From Psychrobacter urativorans (GTDB lineage: Bacteria > Pseudomonadota > Gammaproteobacteria > Pseudomonadales > Moraxellaceae), in the NCBI RefSeq assembly GCF_904846675.1, contig NZ_CAJHBT010000008.1:1-64000 (forward strand): DNA of 64,000 nt. The letters are read 5' to 3'. The translations under genes and the position numbers were made by a program. This document shows, piece after piece, positions 33,168 to 42,684 of this stretch (the first letter of the stretch is position 1; every line of letters starts with the position of its first letter). The notes under the pieces were generated by a model. It ran no database searches. It saw nothing but the letters and a program-made list of their open reading frames with translations, and was not told the DNA's origin.

Positions 33168-34586
33168 ATGCCCTCTACTGTTCCGCCAACTGCAATGTCG
33201 CCTATCGATACTCGCTATGCCCATATTATTGCGATTGCTGTGCCGGTACTGCTCGCTAATTTGGCCATGCCGCTACAGAGCGTGATTGATACCGCAATTG
33301 TGGGAAATATGCATGATGCTGCCAAGCTTGCTGGGATGGGATTGGCGATTCAGCTGTTGTCATTATTGCTGGTCAGTTTTAATTTTCTGCAATATGCCTC
33401 CTCTGGCCTGTCCGCACAAGCCTTAGGGCAACTTGCTGAGAATAATCACGCGCCAAGTGGTCACTCAGAAAATAACCCGCAGATGCAATCGCCATTGCTA
33501 TCGATTTTGCAGCGCGCACTGTTATTAGCATTGGCTATTGGTGCCGTGTTATTACTGGCAAAACCTTGGCTCATTGATTATGGGCTACAGGCATTATCTG
33601 CTAATCCTGAAAGCGGGCTCGCCGCAAAAACTTATTTAGACGTGCGTTTTTGGGGTGTGATTGCGGAACTGATGAACTTTGCCTTTATTGGCTGGTTTGC
33701 AGGACAAGGTAAGACCCGTTACATGCTTTATCAGCAAGGTTTTATTGCCATTCTTAATATTATTCTGACCCTGTTTTTTGTATATGGTATGCAAATGGGC
33801 ATAGCAGGTGTGGCATTAGGGACGACTATCGCCTTTTGGTCGGGTGTGGTCTTAGCGTTATGGCTTAGCCGTCGTCATCTACAACTGACTTGGACCGCCC
33901 TATTCGCTGTAGACTCACAGCATTTTGCTAAAGAAAAAATGCTTAGGCTACTTTCTTTAAATAAAGATATCTTTATACGTACCTTAGTTTTAACTTTAAG
34001 CTTTGCTTGGGTTACACGTTTATCTGCGCAGAGTGGCGATTTGGTACTGGCTGCCAATGCGATTTTATTACAGGTATTGAGTATTTCAGCCTTTGCACTC
34101 GATGGCGTGGCTGTATCAGCGGAGACTCTAACGGGTCAAGCCGCAGGACGACGAGATTGGCCGCGTTTTAGCATTATCGTCAAGCGTACAGGAATAGTTA
34201 GCTACGGCCTCGCCTTAGGGTTAAGCATCATTTGGTGGTTAAGCATGCCCACTTATTTGCAGCTAATGACCAATATCGAGCCAGTTCTAGAACTGACTAT
34301 GGCCTATAAAGGCTATGCAATACTATTACCAGTAATTGGTGTGGGAGCATATTGGCTCGATGGGATATTTTTTGGCTTAACTGCTGGTCGAGTAATCCGT
34401 AATGCCGCTTTAATATGGGCAGTTATCTTCTTTCCGCTCAGCTGGATGTTATATCAGCAATGGGGTATGACGGGTATCTGGCTCAGTGTGTGGAGTATAT
34501 TATTGCTGCGAATGCTGGTGCTTAGTGGGTTTTTATACCACGCGCATGCAAAAGGTGGTTATGAGACCTTGCAGCCCAGTTTATAA
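33168..34586 (+). CDS. MATE family efflux protein (DinF-like)
   Basis: A 472-aa polytopic membrane protein with about 12 helices and the MATE pattern of two homologous bundles. LANLAMPLQSVIDTAIVG at residues ~30-47 is the first-helix signature, and FALDGVAVSAETLTGQAAG in the second half matches the DinF subgroup. MATE proteins export cationic drugs and metabolites in exchange for sodium or protons. There is an extra hydrophilic loop of about 15 residues after the second helix. No good ribosome site precedes the ATG at 33168. It stands alone between the secF terminator and azlC. Confidence 0.85.
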   Translation: MPSTVPPTAMSPIDTRYAHIIAIAVPVLLANLAMPLQSVIDTAIVGNMHDAAKLAGMGLAIQLLSLLLVSFNFLQYASSGLSAQALGQLAENNHAPSGHSENNPQMQSPLLSILQRALLLALAIGAVLLLAKPWLIDYGLQALSANPESGLAAKTYLDVRFWGVIAELMNFAFIGWFAGQGKTRYMLYQQGFIAILNIILTLFFVYGMQMGIAGVALGTTIAFWSGVVLALWLSRRHLQLTWTALFAVDSQHFAKEKMLRLLSLNKDIFIRTLVLTLSFAWVTRLSAQSGDLVLAANAILLQVLSISAFALDGVAVSAETLTGQAAGRRDWPRFSIIVKRTGIVSYGLALGLSIIWWLSMPTYLQLMTNIEPVLELTMAYKGYAILLPVIGVGAYWLDGIFFGLTAGRVIRNAALIWAVIFFPLSWMLYQQWGMTGIWLSVWSILLLRMLVLSGFLYHAHAKGGYETLQPSL

Positions 34587-34723
34587 TTGATAATCAGTAA
34601 TATCATTTAAGTACTATGACACTTGATTATTATAAGCATTAAATAGTATGACGCTTGAGTGGTAATATGCCTGAGGAATGAGCAAAAAATTAATTAACCC
34701 GTTAGAAAAATTTAGGATAGCAC

Positions 34724-35446
34724 GTGAGCATTCATTCTAAGCAGCAACGACAGCCGACCTATCAATGGGCTGGCGGCTTTAAAAAAAGTATTCCGGTAGC
34801 AATGGGTTATATTCCAGCTGGCATTGCTTTTGGTGTATTGGCACAGGTTGCAGGCGTGCCTATTTGGGCAACCATTATGCTGAGCATCGTATTGTACGCT
34901 GGTGCTGCGCAGTATGCGTGCTTGCCGATGCTCAGTGCTGGACTACCGGTTGGCAATATAGCCACCAATATTGCCGCTATTAATCTGCGCCATGTGTTTT
35001 ATGGTGCGCCATTATTGCAATATCTACCGACTCAAAAACTTGCCAAGATTTACTGTTTATTTGCCCTCACAGATGAGACCTTTTCGGTGATGACCAGCTT
35101 ACCTGCCGATACAAGGCAAGCGCTGATACTACCGATAAGTTTATTTAATCAAAGCTGGTGGGTATTGGCGACGGCTATTGGCGTAGTAATAGGTAGCGCC
35201 CTCGACGATTTAGTACCGCACTTAGATTTTGCTCTGATTTGTCTGTTTGTTATCTTGGCTTACGAGCAATTTCAAGCTATTAAACGCTACTTCCCGATTG
35301 GTATTGCCTTTATTGCCTTAGCTATTGCCTCTTTATTTACCAGTCATTGGTTATTATTGGTGGCTATTGCGGTTTGTATGCTACTGATTTTAGCACGTGC
35401 ATTTTTGTTACAGCGTACGGTGACAGGAGGTTTTCATGACCAGTAG
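34724..35446 (+). CDS. azlC: AzlC family branched-chain amino acid exporter, large subunit
   Basis: A 240-aa membrane protein with the AzlC family start (FKKSIPVAMGYIPAGIAFGVLA), the YAGAAQY motif and NLRHVFYGA. AzlC with AzlD exports branched-chain amino acids or their analogues; the E. coli pair is YgaZH. The start is GTG at 34724 with AGGA six bases upstream. The last 11 bases overlap azlD, so the two are translationally coupled. Confidence 0.88.
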   Translation: MSIHSKQQRQPTYQWAGGFKKSIPVAMGYIPAGIAFGVLAQVAGVPIWATIMLSIVLYAGAAQYACLPMLSAGLPVGNIATNIAAINLRHVFYGAPLLQYLPTQKLAKIYCLFALTDETFSVMTSLPADTRQALILPISLFNQSWWVLATAIGVVIGSALDDLVPHLDFALICLFVILAYEQFQAIKRYFPIGIAFIALAIASLFTSHWLLLVAIAVCMLLILARAFLLQRTVTGGFHDQ

Positions 35447-35792
35447 TTACCTAATTACAGCGACCTTTGCCATGGCGACAGTCACTTTTATTACCCGTGC
35501 TATACCAGCATTAATACCGCAAAAATTGCTGGATAAGCCATGGCTACATCGTCTTAATGAGAGCTTACCATTATCAGTATTGATATTATTAATTCTAACC
35601 AGCCTTGCCTATCAAGATTTATCACTAACAACTGGCTTGAATGACGCTGCGCTGCATTTATTACTGGCTCAAATTGGCGCTTTATTGCTAGTATTACTCA
35701 TCTATCATATCAGTCGCCAACTACTGGTCAGCATGGTGGTTGGTATTGCCGCTATCAACGGTTTACTATGGTTATTTAATCACTTTTTATAA
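35436..35792 (+). CDS. azlD: AzlD family branched-chain amino acid exporter, small subunit
   Basis: A 118-aa protein with four hydrophobic segments. It begins in the AzlD style (FAMATVTFITRAIPALIP) and has SLPLSVLILLILTSLAY and a GIAAINGLLWL end. It forms the exporter with AzlC. A strong AGGAGG site lies inside the end of azlC, and the ATG overlaps azlC by 11 bases. Confidence 0.87.
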   Translation: MTSSYLITATFAMATVTFITRAIPALIPQKLLDKPWLHRLNESLPLSVLILLILTSLAYQDLSLTTGLNDAALHLLLAQIGALLLVLLIYHISRQLLVSMVVGIAAINGLLWLFNHFL

Positions 35793-35855
35793 TTTATCTG
35801 ATTTTATAAGTGAGTTGCGTCTTATAAATAAATACGCTATATCAAATTGACCATA

Positions 35856-35898
35856 ACAAAACAGGCTAAACCCTATAGAGGATTTAGCCTGTTTTTAT
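35856..35898. terminator. bidirectional terminator between azlD and purF
   Basis: Arms about 35858-35870 and 35883-35896 pair over 12 bp with a further inner pairing; A-run left, T-run right, between convergent genes. Confidence 0.85.
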
Positions 35899-35926
35899 TT
35901 AAACGAGCTTATTTTTGGGCGTGCTT

Positions 35927-37462
35927 TTACATTTCTTCTACACCCGTCATATCGACAGGCGTATCTGCAACCACTTGCACGCCTTTTTTACCAGTTTTGG
36001 CAGTTTCACTACGCAGCTCTTGTAAATGATCAAGATACGCTTCGTTAATTTGACCGGTGATATAGCAGCCATTAAATACTGCACAATCAAAGCCTTCAAC
36101 CTTACTGTACTTGGTGTCTTTCACCGCATCAATCAGGTCATCTAAATCCTGAAAAATCAAACGATTAGCGCCGATAATTTGGCGGACTTCTTCTACGCTA
36201 TGACCTGAGGCAATCAACTCGCTGCGTACCGGCATATCAATACCATAGACATTAGGGTACTTTACTGGCGGCGCGGCGCTCGCAAAAAAGACCTGTTTAG
36301 CACCAGCATCGCGTGCCATTTGGATGATCTCGTGGCAGGTGGTTCCGCGCACAATAGAATCATCGACTAATAGCACATTCTTACCTTTGAACTCTAGCGG
36401 TACTGGGCTAAGTTTTTGACGAACCGACTTTTTACGCTGCTGCTGACCGGGCATAATAAAGGTACGCCCAATATAGCGATTCTTCATAAAGCCTTCACGG
36501 TACTTAATGTTCATCATCAGCGCTAATTCCATCGCGGAAGTACGCGAGGTATCAGGAATCGGTATCACGACATCAATATCGTGATCTTCGCCCCACTCTT
36601 TAAGAATCTTTTGGCCAAGCTTTTCACCCATACGTAGGCGGGCTTTATAGACTGAAATGTTATCCATAATCGAATCTGGACGTGCAAAATAGACATATTC
36701 AAAAATACAGGGCGTATACTCTTGTTGCTCTACGCATTGATGGGTATGCAATTGGTGGTTTAAATCAATAAATATCGCCTCACCCGGTTTGACATCACGA
36801 ATAATGCTAAATCCTGAACCGGTAAGCGCAACCGACTCTGAGGCCACCATATATTCTGTGCCCCCATTTTCTCCTAGACGCTCACCGAAAATCAATGGAC
36901 GGATACCGTTCGGATCACGAAATGCGAGTAAACCATGACCAGTAATCAACGCTACTACGCCATAAGCCCCTTCGCAGCGGCTATAAACTGCCGTTACCGC
37001 TTCAAAAATATCATCAGGGGTCGGATGAGTTTTATTGAGATTTTGCATTTCGTGCGCCAATACATTCAATAAGACTTCAGAGTCTGAGTCAGTATTTAAA
37101 TGACGACGATCATCTTGATACAACGACTTTGCCAAGCTCTCAGCATTGGTCAAATTGCCATTGTGCGCCAAAGTGATACCATAAGGCGAGTTGACATAAA
37201 AAGGCTGCGCCTCAGCACTGCTAGACGTGCCAGCGGTAGGATAGCGAACGTGACCGATACCGAACTTACCCACCAAACGCTGCATGTGCCGATTCATAAA
37301 AACATCGCGTACCATGCCATTTTCTTTACGCAAATATAAACGCCCGTCTTGTAAGGTCACAATGCCCGCCGCATCTTGCCCGCGGTGTTGTAACATGGTC
37401 AAGGCATCATAAAGAATTTGGTTGACTGGCTCATGAGCTGCAACCCCAACGACTCCACACAT
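35927..37462 (-). CDS. purF: amidophosphoribosyltransferase PurF
   Basis: PurF makes 5-phosphoribosylamine from PRPP and glutamine, the first step of purine synthesis. The N-terminal glutaminase begins MCGVVGVA, so Cys2 is the nucleophile after Met removal and there is no propeptide, as in E. coli. RGQDAAG and HVRYPTAG are conserved. The PRPP-binding loop [14 protein letters not shown] lies near residue 365. At 511 aa it is normal length, with a short Lys/Asp-rich tail. TAGGATATAAC precedes the ATG. It is 300 bp downstream of cvpA, the usual partner. Confidence 0.95.
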   Translation of the reverse strand: MCGVVGVAAHEPVNQILYDALTMLQHRGQDAAGIVTLQDGRLYLRKENGMVRDVFMNRHMQRLVGKFGIGHVRYPTAGTSSSAEAQPFYVNSPYGITLAHNGNLTNAESLAKSLYQDDRRHLNTDSDSEVLLNVLAHEMQNLNKTHPTPDDIFEAVTAVYSRCEGAYGVVALITGHGLLAFRDPNGIRPLIFGERLGENGGTEYMVASESVALTGSGFSIIRDVKPGEAIFIDLNHQLHTHQCVEQQEYTPCIFEYVYFARPDSIMDNISVYKARLRMGEKLGQKILKEWGEDHDIDVVIPIPDTSRTSAMELALMMNIKYREGFMKNRYIGRTFIMPGQQQRKKSVRQKLSPVPLEFKGKNVLLVDDSIVRGTTCHEIIQMARDAGAKQVFFASAAPPVKYPNVYGIDMPVRSELIASGHSVEEVRQIIGANRLIFQDLDDLIDAVKDTKYSKVEGFDCAVFNGCYITGQINEAYLDHLQELRSETAKTGKKGVQVVADTPVDMTGVEEM

Positions 37463-37613
37463 AGTTATATCCTATTTTTAGCCACGCATTAGTAAGGCAA
37501 TAATGACACGGTTACTGACAACACTATCTGTCAGACAATCGGTACTGATGATTTTGCTTGCTGAAATTAGAGTGTTATTAAAGATAAAGAATTGATAATC
37601 TATGAATGTTGCT

Positions 37614-37707
37614 TTATGAATATTAAAATTATGAGTATTAAAAACCATAAGCGTTAAAAGCTATGAGCGCTAAATGAGGTTAGCTAACCGTTTATCAATG
37701 GCTCATT
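37614..37707. repeat. imperfect short repeats and palindrome in the cvpA-purF gap
   Basis: Four degenerate 15-16 bp units (TTATGARTATTAAAA-like, 37614-37675) are followed by the perfect 12-bp palindrome GGTTAGCTAACC (37678-37689) nested in a 7-bp inverted repeat (37672-37678 with 37701-37707). The gap is 299 bp, so purF may have its own control; no PurR box is recognised. Confidence 0.4.
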
Positions 37708-37761
37708 TAACAGGGCTTGATTCAAAACAGTCCTGTTGATCGACGCCTTATTTATCATAGC

Positions 37762-38259
37762 TTATGATTCATTTATTTGATCCCAAGCGACATCTAGTAT
37801 ATCTGACGCTAAATTCTTGGCCATAGGGGCATAAGGTAATAATTCAGGCGCTAATACTGACGTTTGCCATTGCGGCATCTGTACCAATAACGGCGCACTT
37901 ACACTGAGTACTACTAAGATAATGAGGACATTTTTGGCCGCACCAAGTACGCCGCCAGCCATTTTATCTACTACGCCCAGCCGTAAGGTTTTAAGCACCC
38001 CTGAGAATACGAATGCCACCAGATGCATAACCGCCAATATGACTATCACTACTAATAAAAACGCCATTGCCATTTGTAGTACAGGGCTTTCTATTAACCC
38101 TGACAACTGCGGCGCGATGGCACTTGCCAGCCTAGTAGCAGCAATTAGAGCAATAAACCACCCTACCAAACCGACTGCTGTTTTGATCAAACCCACTTGA
38201 AAGCCGCGCCATAAACCCATTAAGACAACAACGGCAATCACAATATCCAGACCACTCAT
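37762..38259 (-). CDS. cvpA: CvpA family membrane protein
   Basis: A 165-aa inner-membrane protein with about four helices. SGLDIVIAVVVLMGLWRGFQVGLIK is the conserved N-terminal helix, with the GxxRG-type turn, and VDKMAGGVLGAAKNVL matches the DRxxG-like helix start. CvpA is needed for colicin V export in E. coli and is widely placed beside purF; its basic role is unclear. The frame opens at a GTG at 38268, but AAGGTGG lies just upstream of the ATG at 38259, which was chosen. It lies 53 bp after pyrD, so pyrD-cvpA are probably one transcript. Confidence 0.88.
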   Translation of the reverse strand: MSGLDIVIAVVVLMGLWRGFQVGLIKTAVGLVGWFIALIAATRLASAIAPQLSGLIESPVLQMAMAFLLVVIVILAVMHLVAFVFSGVLKTLRLGVVDKMAGGVLGAAKNVLIILVVLSVSAPLLVQMPQWQTSVLAPELLPYAPMAKNLASDILDVAWDQINES

Positions 38260-38312
38260 GTTTACCACCTTGTCTTTATTGATCTAATTAACCAAGTTGT
38301 TAAGTAGGCTAT

Positions 38313-39347
38313 TTAACTTTCCATAGCATCATAATAGCCGCCAATCGCTTGAATACAGGACTGTACCAAACCTGGACCTCGGTAAATAAGTCCGGTATAT
38401 AATTGCACCATATCGGCACCAGCTTTGATTTTTTTCACAGCTTTTTCGCCGCTATCGATACCGCCAACCCCAACTAATGCAACTTTATCATCCAACTGGT
38501 CGGAGAACTGTTGTAATATTTGAGTGCTAATGTGGCTGACCGGACGACCTGATAAGCCGCCAGCTTGCTCGCCATCGGTTAAATCTTCGACACCAACTCG
38601 GCTTAGAGTAGTATTAGTCGCAATCAAACCATCAATTTCGAAATCTAGTAGTTGCTGCGAGATATAATCGACCTGTGTTGGTTCTAAATCAGGAGCGACT
38701 TTGAGCACTAGCGGCACATAAAACCCATATTCGGTGGCCAACTGGTCGTGACGATTTTTAATAGTATCTAACAGACGAGTTAAGGCCTCGCCGCTTTGTA
38801 GATCACGTAAATTTTTAGTATTGGGTGAGGAGATGTTAACTGTAATATAGGAAGCATGCGGATAGACGCGCTCAAGACAATAAACATAATCATTTGCTGC
38901 ATTCTCAACGGGCGTACTGGCATTTTTACCGATATTAATACCGATATTGCCTTTATACTTGCAGCGTTTGACGTTCTCAATTAGATAATCAACGCCTTGA
39001 TTATTAAAGCCCATGCGGTTAATAATCGCATCTGCCTGTCTAAGCCTAAATAAGCGCGGCTTGTCATTGCCAATTTGCGGTTTTGGAGTAACAGTGCCCA
39101 CTTCGATAAAGCCAAAACCCAATTCGGCAAGCGCATCAATATAGTCACCGTTTTTGTCCAAGCCTGCTGCCAGCCCAACAGGATTAGAAAACTGCAATCC
39201 CATACAATCTATCGGCTGCATATGCTGACCATAAACCAAGCCTAAGGTACGCGCTTTATGGGCTTTGGACAATAAAGACAAGGTCATATCGTGGGCGTGC
39301 TCAGGGTCCATCTTAAACAAAAACGGGCGAAGTAAGGCGTAGGACAT
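38313..39347 (-). CDS. pyrD: dihydroorotate dehydrogenase (quinone), class 2
   Basis: PyrD oxidises dihydroorotate to orotate in pyrimidine synthesis, passing electrons through FMN to membrane quinone. The short hydrophobic N-terminal helices ([18 protein letters not shown]) are the membrane-docking part of class 2 enzymes. [29 protein letters not shown] with the catalytic Ser, and the FMN-phosphate site GVGGIDSGE plus IYRGPGLV are present. Length 344 aa is normal. It is first in a pyrD-cvpA-purF order, linking pyrimidine and purine synthesis genes. Confidence 0.95.
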   Translation of the reverse strand: MSYALLRPFLFKMDPEHAHDMTLSLLSKAHKARTLGLVYGQHMQPIDCMGLQFSNPVGLAAGLDKNGDYIDALAELGFGFIEVGTVTPKPQIGNDKPRLFRLRQADAIINRMGFNNQGVDYLIENVKRCKYKGNIGINIGKNASTPVENAANDYVYCLERVYPHASYITVNISSPNTKNLRDLQSGEALTRLLDTIKNRHDQLATEYGFYVPLVLKVAPDLEPTQVDYISQQLLDFEIDGLIATNTTLSRVGVEDLTDGEQAGGLSGRPVSHISTQILQQFSDQLDDKVALVGVGGIDSGEKAVKKIKAGADMVQLYTGLIYRGPGLVQSCIQAIGGYYDAMES

Positions 39348-39525
39348 AGTAACGATGAACCCTGATTAAAGAAAAATGGTGAATGGGACAAAATGTATCA
39401 AATTAAGCGCTGTAATTATATCAGCTTAACAGAAATAAGACCGAAATTTCATACGCTAGGACTTAAAAAAGACAGATTAATTAATCAATAGTCAATGAAT
39501 AAAAACTTAACTAACCTAAACAATG

Positions 39526-39927
39526 TTATGGCACAGGACGATTATCCGTCAGTGCAATCCAGCCACGGACAATACGGTATAGGTGCCAAATAAAGGTGAA
39601 TGCCATAATAAGCAGACCCAGTCCAGTCAATAAAATTGACCCGATGGCACCGTTACCACTATCTGCCATCACACTCACGCCTAGACCCCCTAAGGCAAAT
39701 ACTAATAACATACCACCGATTGCAAACAAGACGATGCTGTACCAAAAGGTCTTAATCTGCCAATCAAAATGGGTTGCTAACCATGAACCATCAGCATCAT
39801 GTCGCTTAGTATAGTTCATGACAATAGGCACAATCCACAGCAGTCCAGCCGTAAAATAGCTCACTACATATAGTAAATAGGTTATGTGGTTATAAGTAAT
39901 TAAAGTGCGTTGTTTATCATCAGTCAT
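39526..39927 (-). CDS. small membrane protein, DUF4870-like
   Basis: A 133-aa protein with three or four hydrophobic segments. It has the layout of DUF4870-type proteins: an early helix (LLYVVSYFTAGLLWIVPIVMN), then SWLATHFDWQIKTFWYS and a C-terminal helix with HLYRIVRGWIAL. The function is unknown. AAGGTAG before the ATG supports the start. It is flanked by pyrD and gspM on the same strand with 180-190 bp gaps on each side. Confidence 0.7.
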   Translation of the reverse strand: MTDDKQRTLITYNHITYLLYVVSYFTAGLLWIVPIVMNYTKRHDADGSWLATHFDWQIKTFWYSIVLFAIGGMLLVFALGGLGVSVMADSGNGAIGSILLTGLGLLIMAFTFIWHLYRIVRGWIALTDNRPVP

Positions 39928-40120
39928 TACGCTACCTTGACGGCTTCAGTTAGGTTAATGGTTAGGTTCTCAGCTAGCCTCTTGGTTAAATTAGTTTAGC
40001 CGTTCTTTTAAATTATAGCTCTTAGAATATTGTCTTGAGAACAGCCATATCTTTATTATCATTGTGGCAATGACGCCTGTTTTCAAGATGATGGCTGCAT
40101 CTATCTCCTAACAAGCATCG

Positions 40121-40666
40121 TTAAAAAATCACCGTCGCTTGTACCTGGATATTCTTGGTAATAACGTCTTGCTGTATGGATAATTGCGTAAATTGCCAGC
40201 CCTGCTGTTCAAGCTTCGCAAGTGCCGCACTGACGATGGCTTGGCTAGGATAGTTAAAACTAAATTGCACGGCATCACCAGTTGCAACGACTTGCACATT
40301 GTCGACACCGGAGGCACTAAGCGTAGCATTCACACTACTAGCCGGTAGCATTGACGCGCCCTCTTGGCCAGTAGCCGTATTTAGAGTGCTATCAATATTA
40401 CCCGCTTGCGAACGCAGCCAAAAATAATCGGCCACTTGCTCTTGATAATCCGCCTTACTGTCTGTAGCCGCTTGGCGCACGCTATAACCGCCGTAACCAC
40501 CAATGAACAATAATAAAAAAGCCAACAATATGTATAAAGCCAGCTGATCGCGAGGTGGTAATAGCTGCCAGCGTGACCACAGCAGGTTTTGATACTGAAT
40601 AATACGCCCTGACAAAACACTGGCTGTTGGTGTACGGATTTTGACACGATGCTGTAATATTTTCAT
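40121..40666 (-). CDS. gspM: type II secretion system protein GspM
   Basis: A 181-aa bitopic protein: a short basic cytoplasmic N terminus, one helix near residues 45-62 (LALYILLAFLLLFIGGYGG), a coiled segment and a small periplasmic domain (residues ~105-180) of the ferredoxin-like GspM fold. GspM binds GspL in the inner-membrane platform that moves folded proteins across the outer membrane. AAGG lies upstream of the ATG at 40666; a GTG one codon earlier is less likely. It follows gspL after 140 bp. Confidence 0.85.
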   Translation of the reverse strand: MKILQHRVKIRTPTASVLSGRIIQYQNLLWSRWQLLPPRDQLALYILLAFLLLFIGGYGGYSVRQAATDSKADYQEQVADYFWLRSQAGNIDSTLNTATGQEGASMLPASSVNATLSASGVDNVQVVATGDAVQFSFNYPSQAIVSAALAKLEQQGWQFTQLSIQQDVITKNIQVQATVIF

Positions 40667-40809
40667 CACTCAACCTTGGTTGCTTATGCTACTTACTAAT
40701 TATTAAGCACTAATTACTATCATGTCTAAAAGATGTGAATCGTGAACAATGACAGATATATTATCGATGCTGTTAGTAGTACATTGATTAGTAGTGCATC
40801 CACGCTGCT

Positions 40810-42105
40810 TTAAGATTCAGTAGCCGAAGCTGGTGCTGAGCTGTCGGCTATCACATTCACCGTTATTTGACCGCTAAATTGCCCTTGCTCATTACTATCG
40901 ACCCGCTCCAAATTAGCACTCAAACCTTGTGTATTAAGCGTATTAGCAAACTCATCAAGGCTACTACGGTCTGGCGCGATTAATGTAAATCTCAATACAG
41001 ACGGCTCCATAACCAGAGCTTGCGCTTGCAGAGAGGACTGTTTAATGAGCGGGGCTATGCGTGCCAATAAGGCAATATGAGAAGCCGGTGCTTGGCTATC
41101 ATTGCGCAATTTTGGTTGCACCTGTGCTTGCAATTTCGTACGAGTGCTCAACGCCTCATCAGGAAACCACGAATTATACTGAGCAGCAACCTCTGTCTGC
41201 GTGACAATAGCAGCTTCACTGTAGCGATACCACTGGACGCCATCGGTGGCTATTTGCAGCACCAAAGCCGATAACGCTACCATCATAGCCACGCGCAGAT
41301 AAGGCGATAAATGCGAGTCTGACGATTTAATAAAGAAGTTAAGCGCATGACGCTCAGGATTGTCAATAGGCGTAGGCGTAGCTGGTAGGACGGTCAGTAA
41401 TAACTGACGTTCTGCAAGTAGCGCGGCTGTTTCTTTCGCTATATTGCTTGCTGGATTTGACCCTGTTTTTTGTAAGTTAATGCCGTTATCTGCATTGTCT
41501 GCACTGTCAATAACACTATTAACTATGGAGTTGGCAGAGATATCGAGCATCGGTAGCACACAAACTTCGTTTAACTGTGGCAAGCGCTCAAAGATTAGTG
41601 GCAAATAACTGACCGCCAGCCCTTGGTATGATGACTGGCGTAGTAAGGTGGTATATTCATCTTGATATAACACCACTTGCTGCCTTGCGCCCTCCTCGGG
41701 AACGGGTAACATTAAAAAATCAGGCAATAACGCTTGAATGGTCAAGCCTGCTAGCACTGCGCTTTGCTGCCAAGTCTCGATATCACTTTGCACCAGCGCA
41801 TATAAATAATGATTATTAGCATACCCAATCTGCCGTACGGCTAATTGTTCGACCGGAGTAAGGGACGTCTCTTCAAATAAATATTGTTTGCCTGTACTCC
41901 CTAATTGCTTAAGCTGGGCAATGCTAAGCTCAGTATCTACTTGTAACAGATTGCTTGAAGGGAAATATAGACATAGGGTTTTATGGCCATGTATGCTATA
42001 GATATCATGCAACTGTTGCCAGCCATCGACCGCATGCCACTGTTCTGTATTCTCATGCCAAACAGCCAGCGGACTGTGCTGCGCTCTTAACCAAACGTGT
42101 AACAC
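40810..42105 (-). CDS. gspL: type II secretion system protein GspL
   Basis: A 431-aa GspL. The cytoplasmic actin-like domain (residues ~1-270) binds the GspE ATPase; typical stretches are LCLYFPSSNLLQV and KQYLFEETSLTPVEQL. One membrane helix lies near 285-300 (MMVALSALVLQIATDG). The periplasmic domain binds GspM. The cytoplasmic domain has an added Asn/Asp/Ser-rich loop of about 35 residues. Translation starts at GTG (42105) with AAGGA upstream. Only gspL and gspM are here; in related Acinetobacter the other gsp genes are scattered, so the rest are probably elsewhere. Confidence 0.88.
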   Translation of the reverse strand: MLHVWLRAQHSPLAVWHENTEQWHAVDGWQQLHDIYSIHGHKTLCLYFPSSNLLQVDTELSIAQLKQLGSTGKQYLFEETSLTPVEQLAVRQIGYANNHYLYALVQSDIETWQQSAVLAGLTIQALLPDFLMLPVPEEGARQQVVLYQDEYTTLLRQSSYQGLAVSYLPLIFERLPQLNEVCVLPMLDISANSIVNSVIDSADNADNGINLQKTGSNPASNIAKETAALLAERQLLLTVLPATPTPIDNPERHALNFFIKSSDSHLSPYLRVAMMVALSALVLQIATDGVQWYRYSEAAIVTQTEVAAQYNSWFPDEALSTRTKLQAQVQPKLRNDSQAPASHIALLARIAPLIKQSSLQAQALVMEPSVLRFTLIAPDRSSLDEFANTLNTQGLSANLERVDSNEQGQFSGQITVNVIADSSAPASATES

Positions 42106-42154
42106 TAAGCGTGTCCTTAATTGTTAAACCGCTTATTAAAAAGAGCTGTCAATA

Positions 42155-42613
42155 TTAACGCGGCTGGACAGAAACGAAGCGATCAATCTCTTTTGCCATA
42201 CCAGACATAACAAATTCCATCTCAAATACCCGCGCCTCTGCCAACGAAAACGACTCAGGACTGACGCCAGTGAGTAAGCTAGCAATATGCGCCACAATTG
42301 ACATATGGCAGACCACTACCAAACATTCTGCTTCAATATCTGCAAGTTCTGTTAAGGCGGCGCGCGCATCATCAGCTGGGGTGATGTTATCTTGAACTGT
42401 TACGGGTACATTGGGCGCTCGCGTTTGCAATTGTGTTAAGGTTTGCTGCGCTCTATCATAAGGGCTAACCACAAAATAATCCGGCGTATAATGCGCGGTA
42501 ATATAATCAGCTGTTTGGGCGGATTGCTGTTGCCCAAAGTCGGTTAATTGACGCGCGCTATCTGGGCGTGTCTCATCTTCAGCTTGCCCATGGCGCATTA
42601 GTATAATTTTCAT
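42155..42613 (-). CDS. sixA: phosphohistidine phosphatase SixA
   Basis: A 152-aa histidine-phosphatase-fold protein. The catalytic LMRHGQAE is at residues 5-12, followed by DFGQQQSA and PYDRAQQT, and the second active His in VVCHMSIV. SixA removes phosphate from phosphohistidine, acting on the nitrogen phosphotransferase protein NPr in E. coli. AGGAA precedes the ATG. It lies between gpsA (72 bp upstream) and gspL (49 bp downstream), probably one transcript. Confidence 0.88.
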   Translation of the reverse strand: MKIILMRHGQAEDETRPDSARQLTDFGQQQSAQTADYITAHYTPDYFVVSPYDRAQQTLTQLQTRAPNVPVTVQDNITPADDARAALTELADIEAECLVVVCHMSIVAHIASLLTGVSPESFSLAEARVFEMEFVMSGMAKEIDRFVSVQPR

Positions 42614-42684
42614 AATAGTTCCTATACTTCTTATTAATTGCTTCTCAGCACATTTTTCTTACTGAATTTTTTTATATATTGTTT

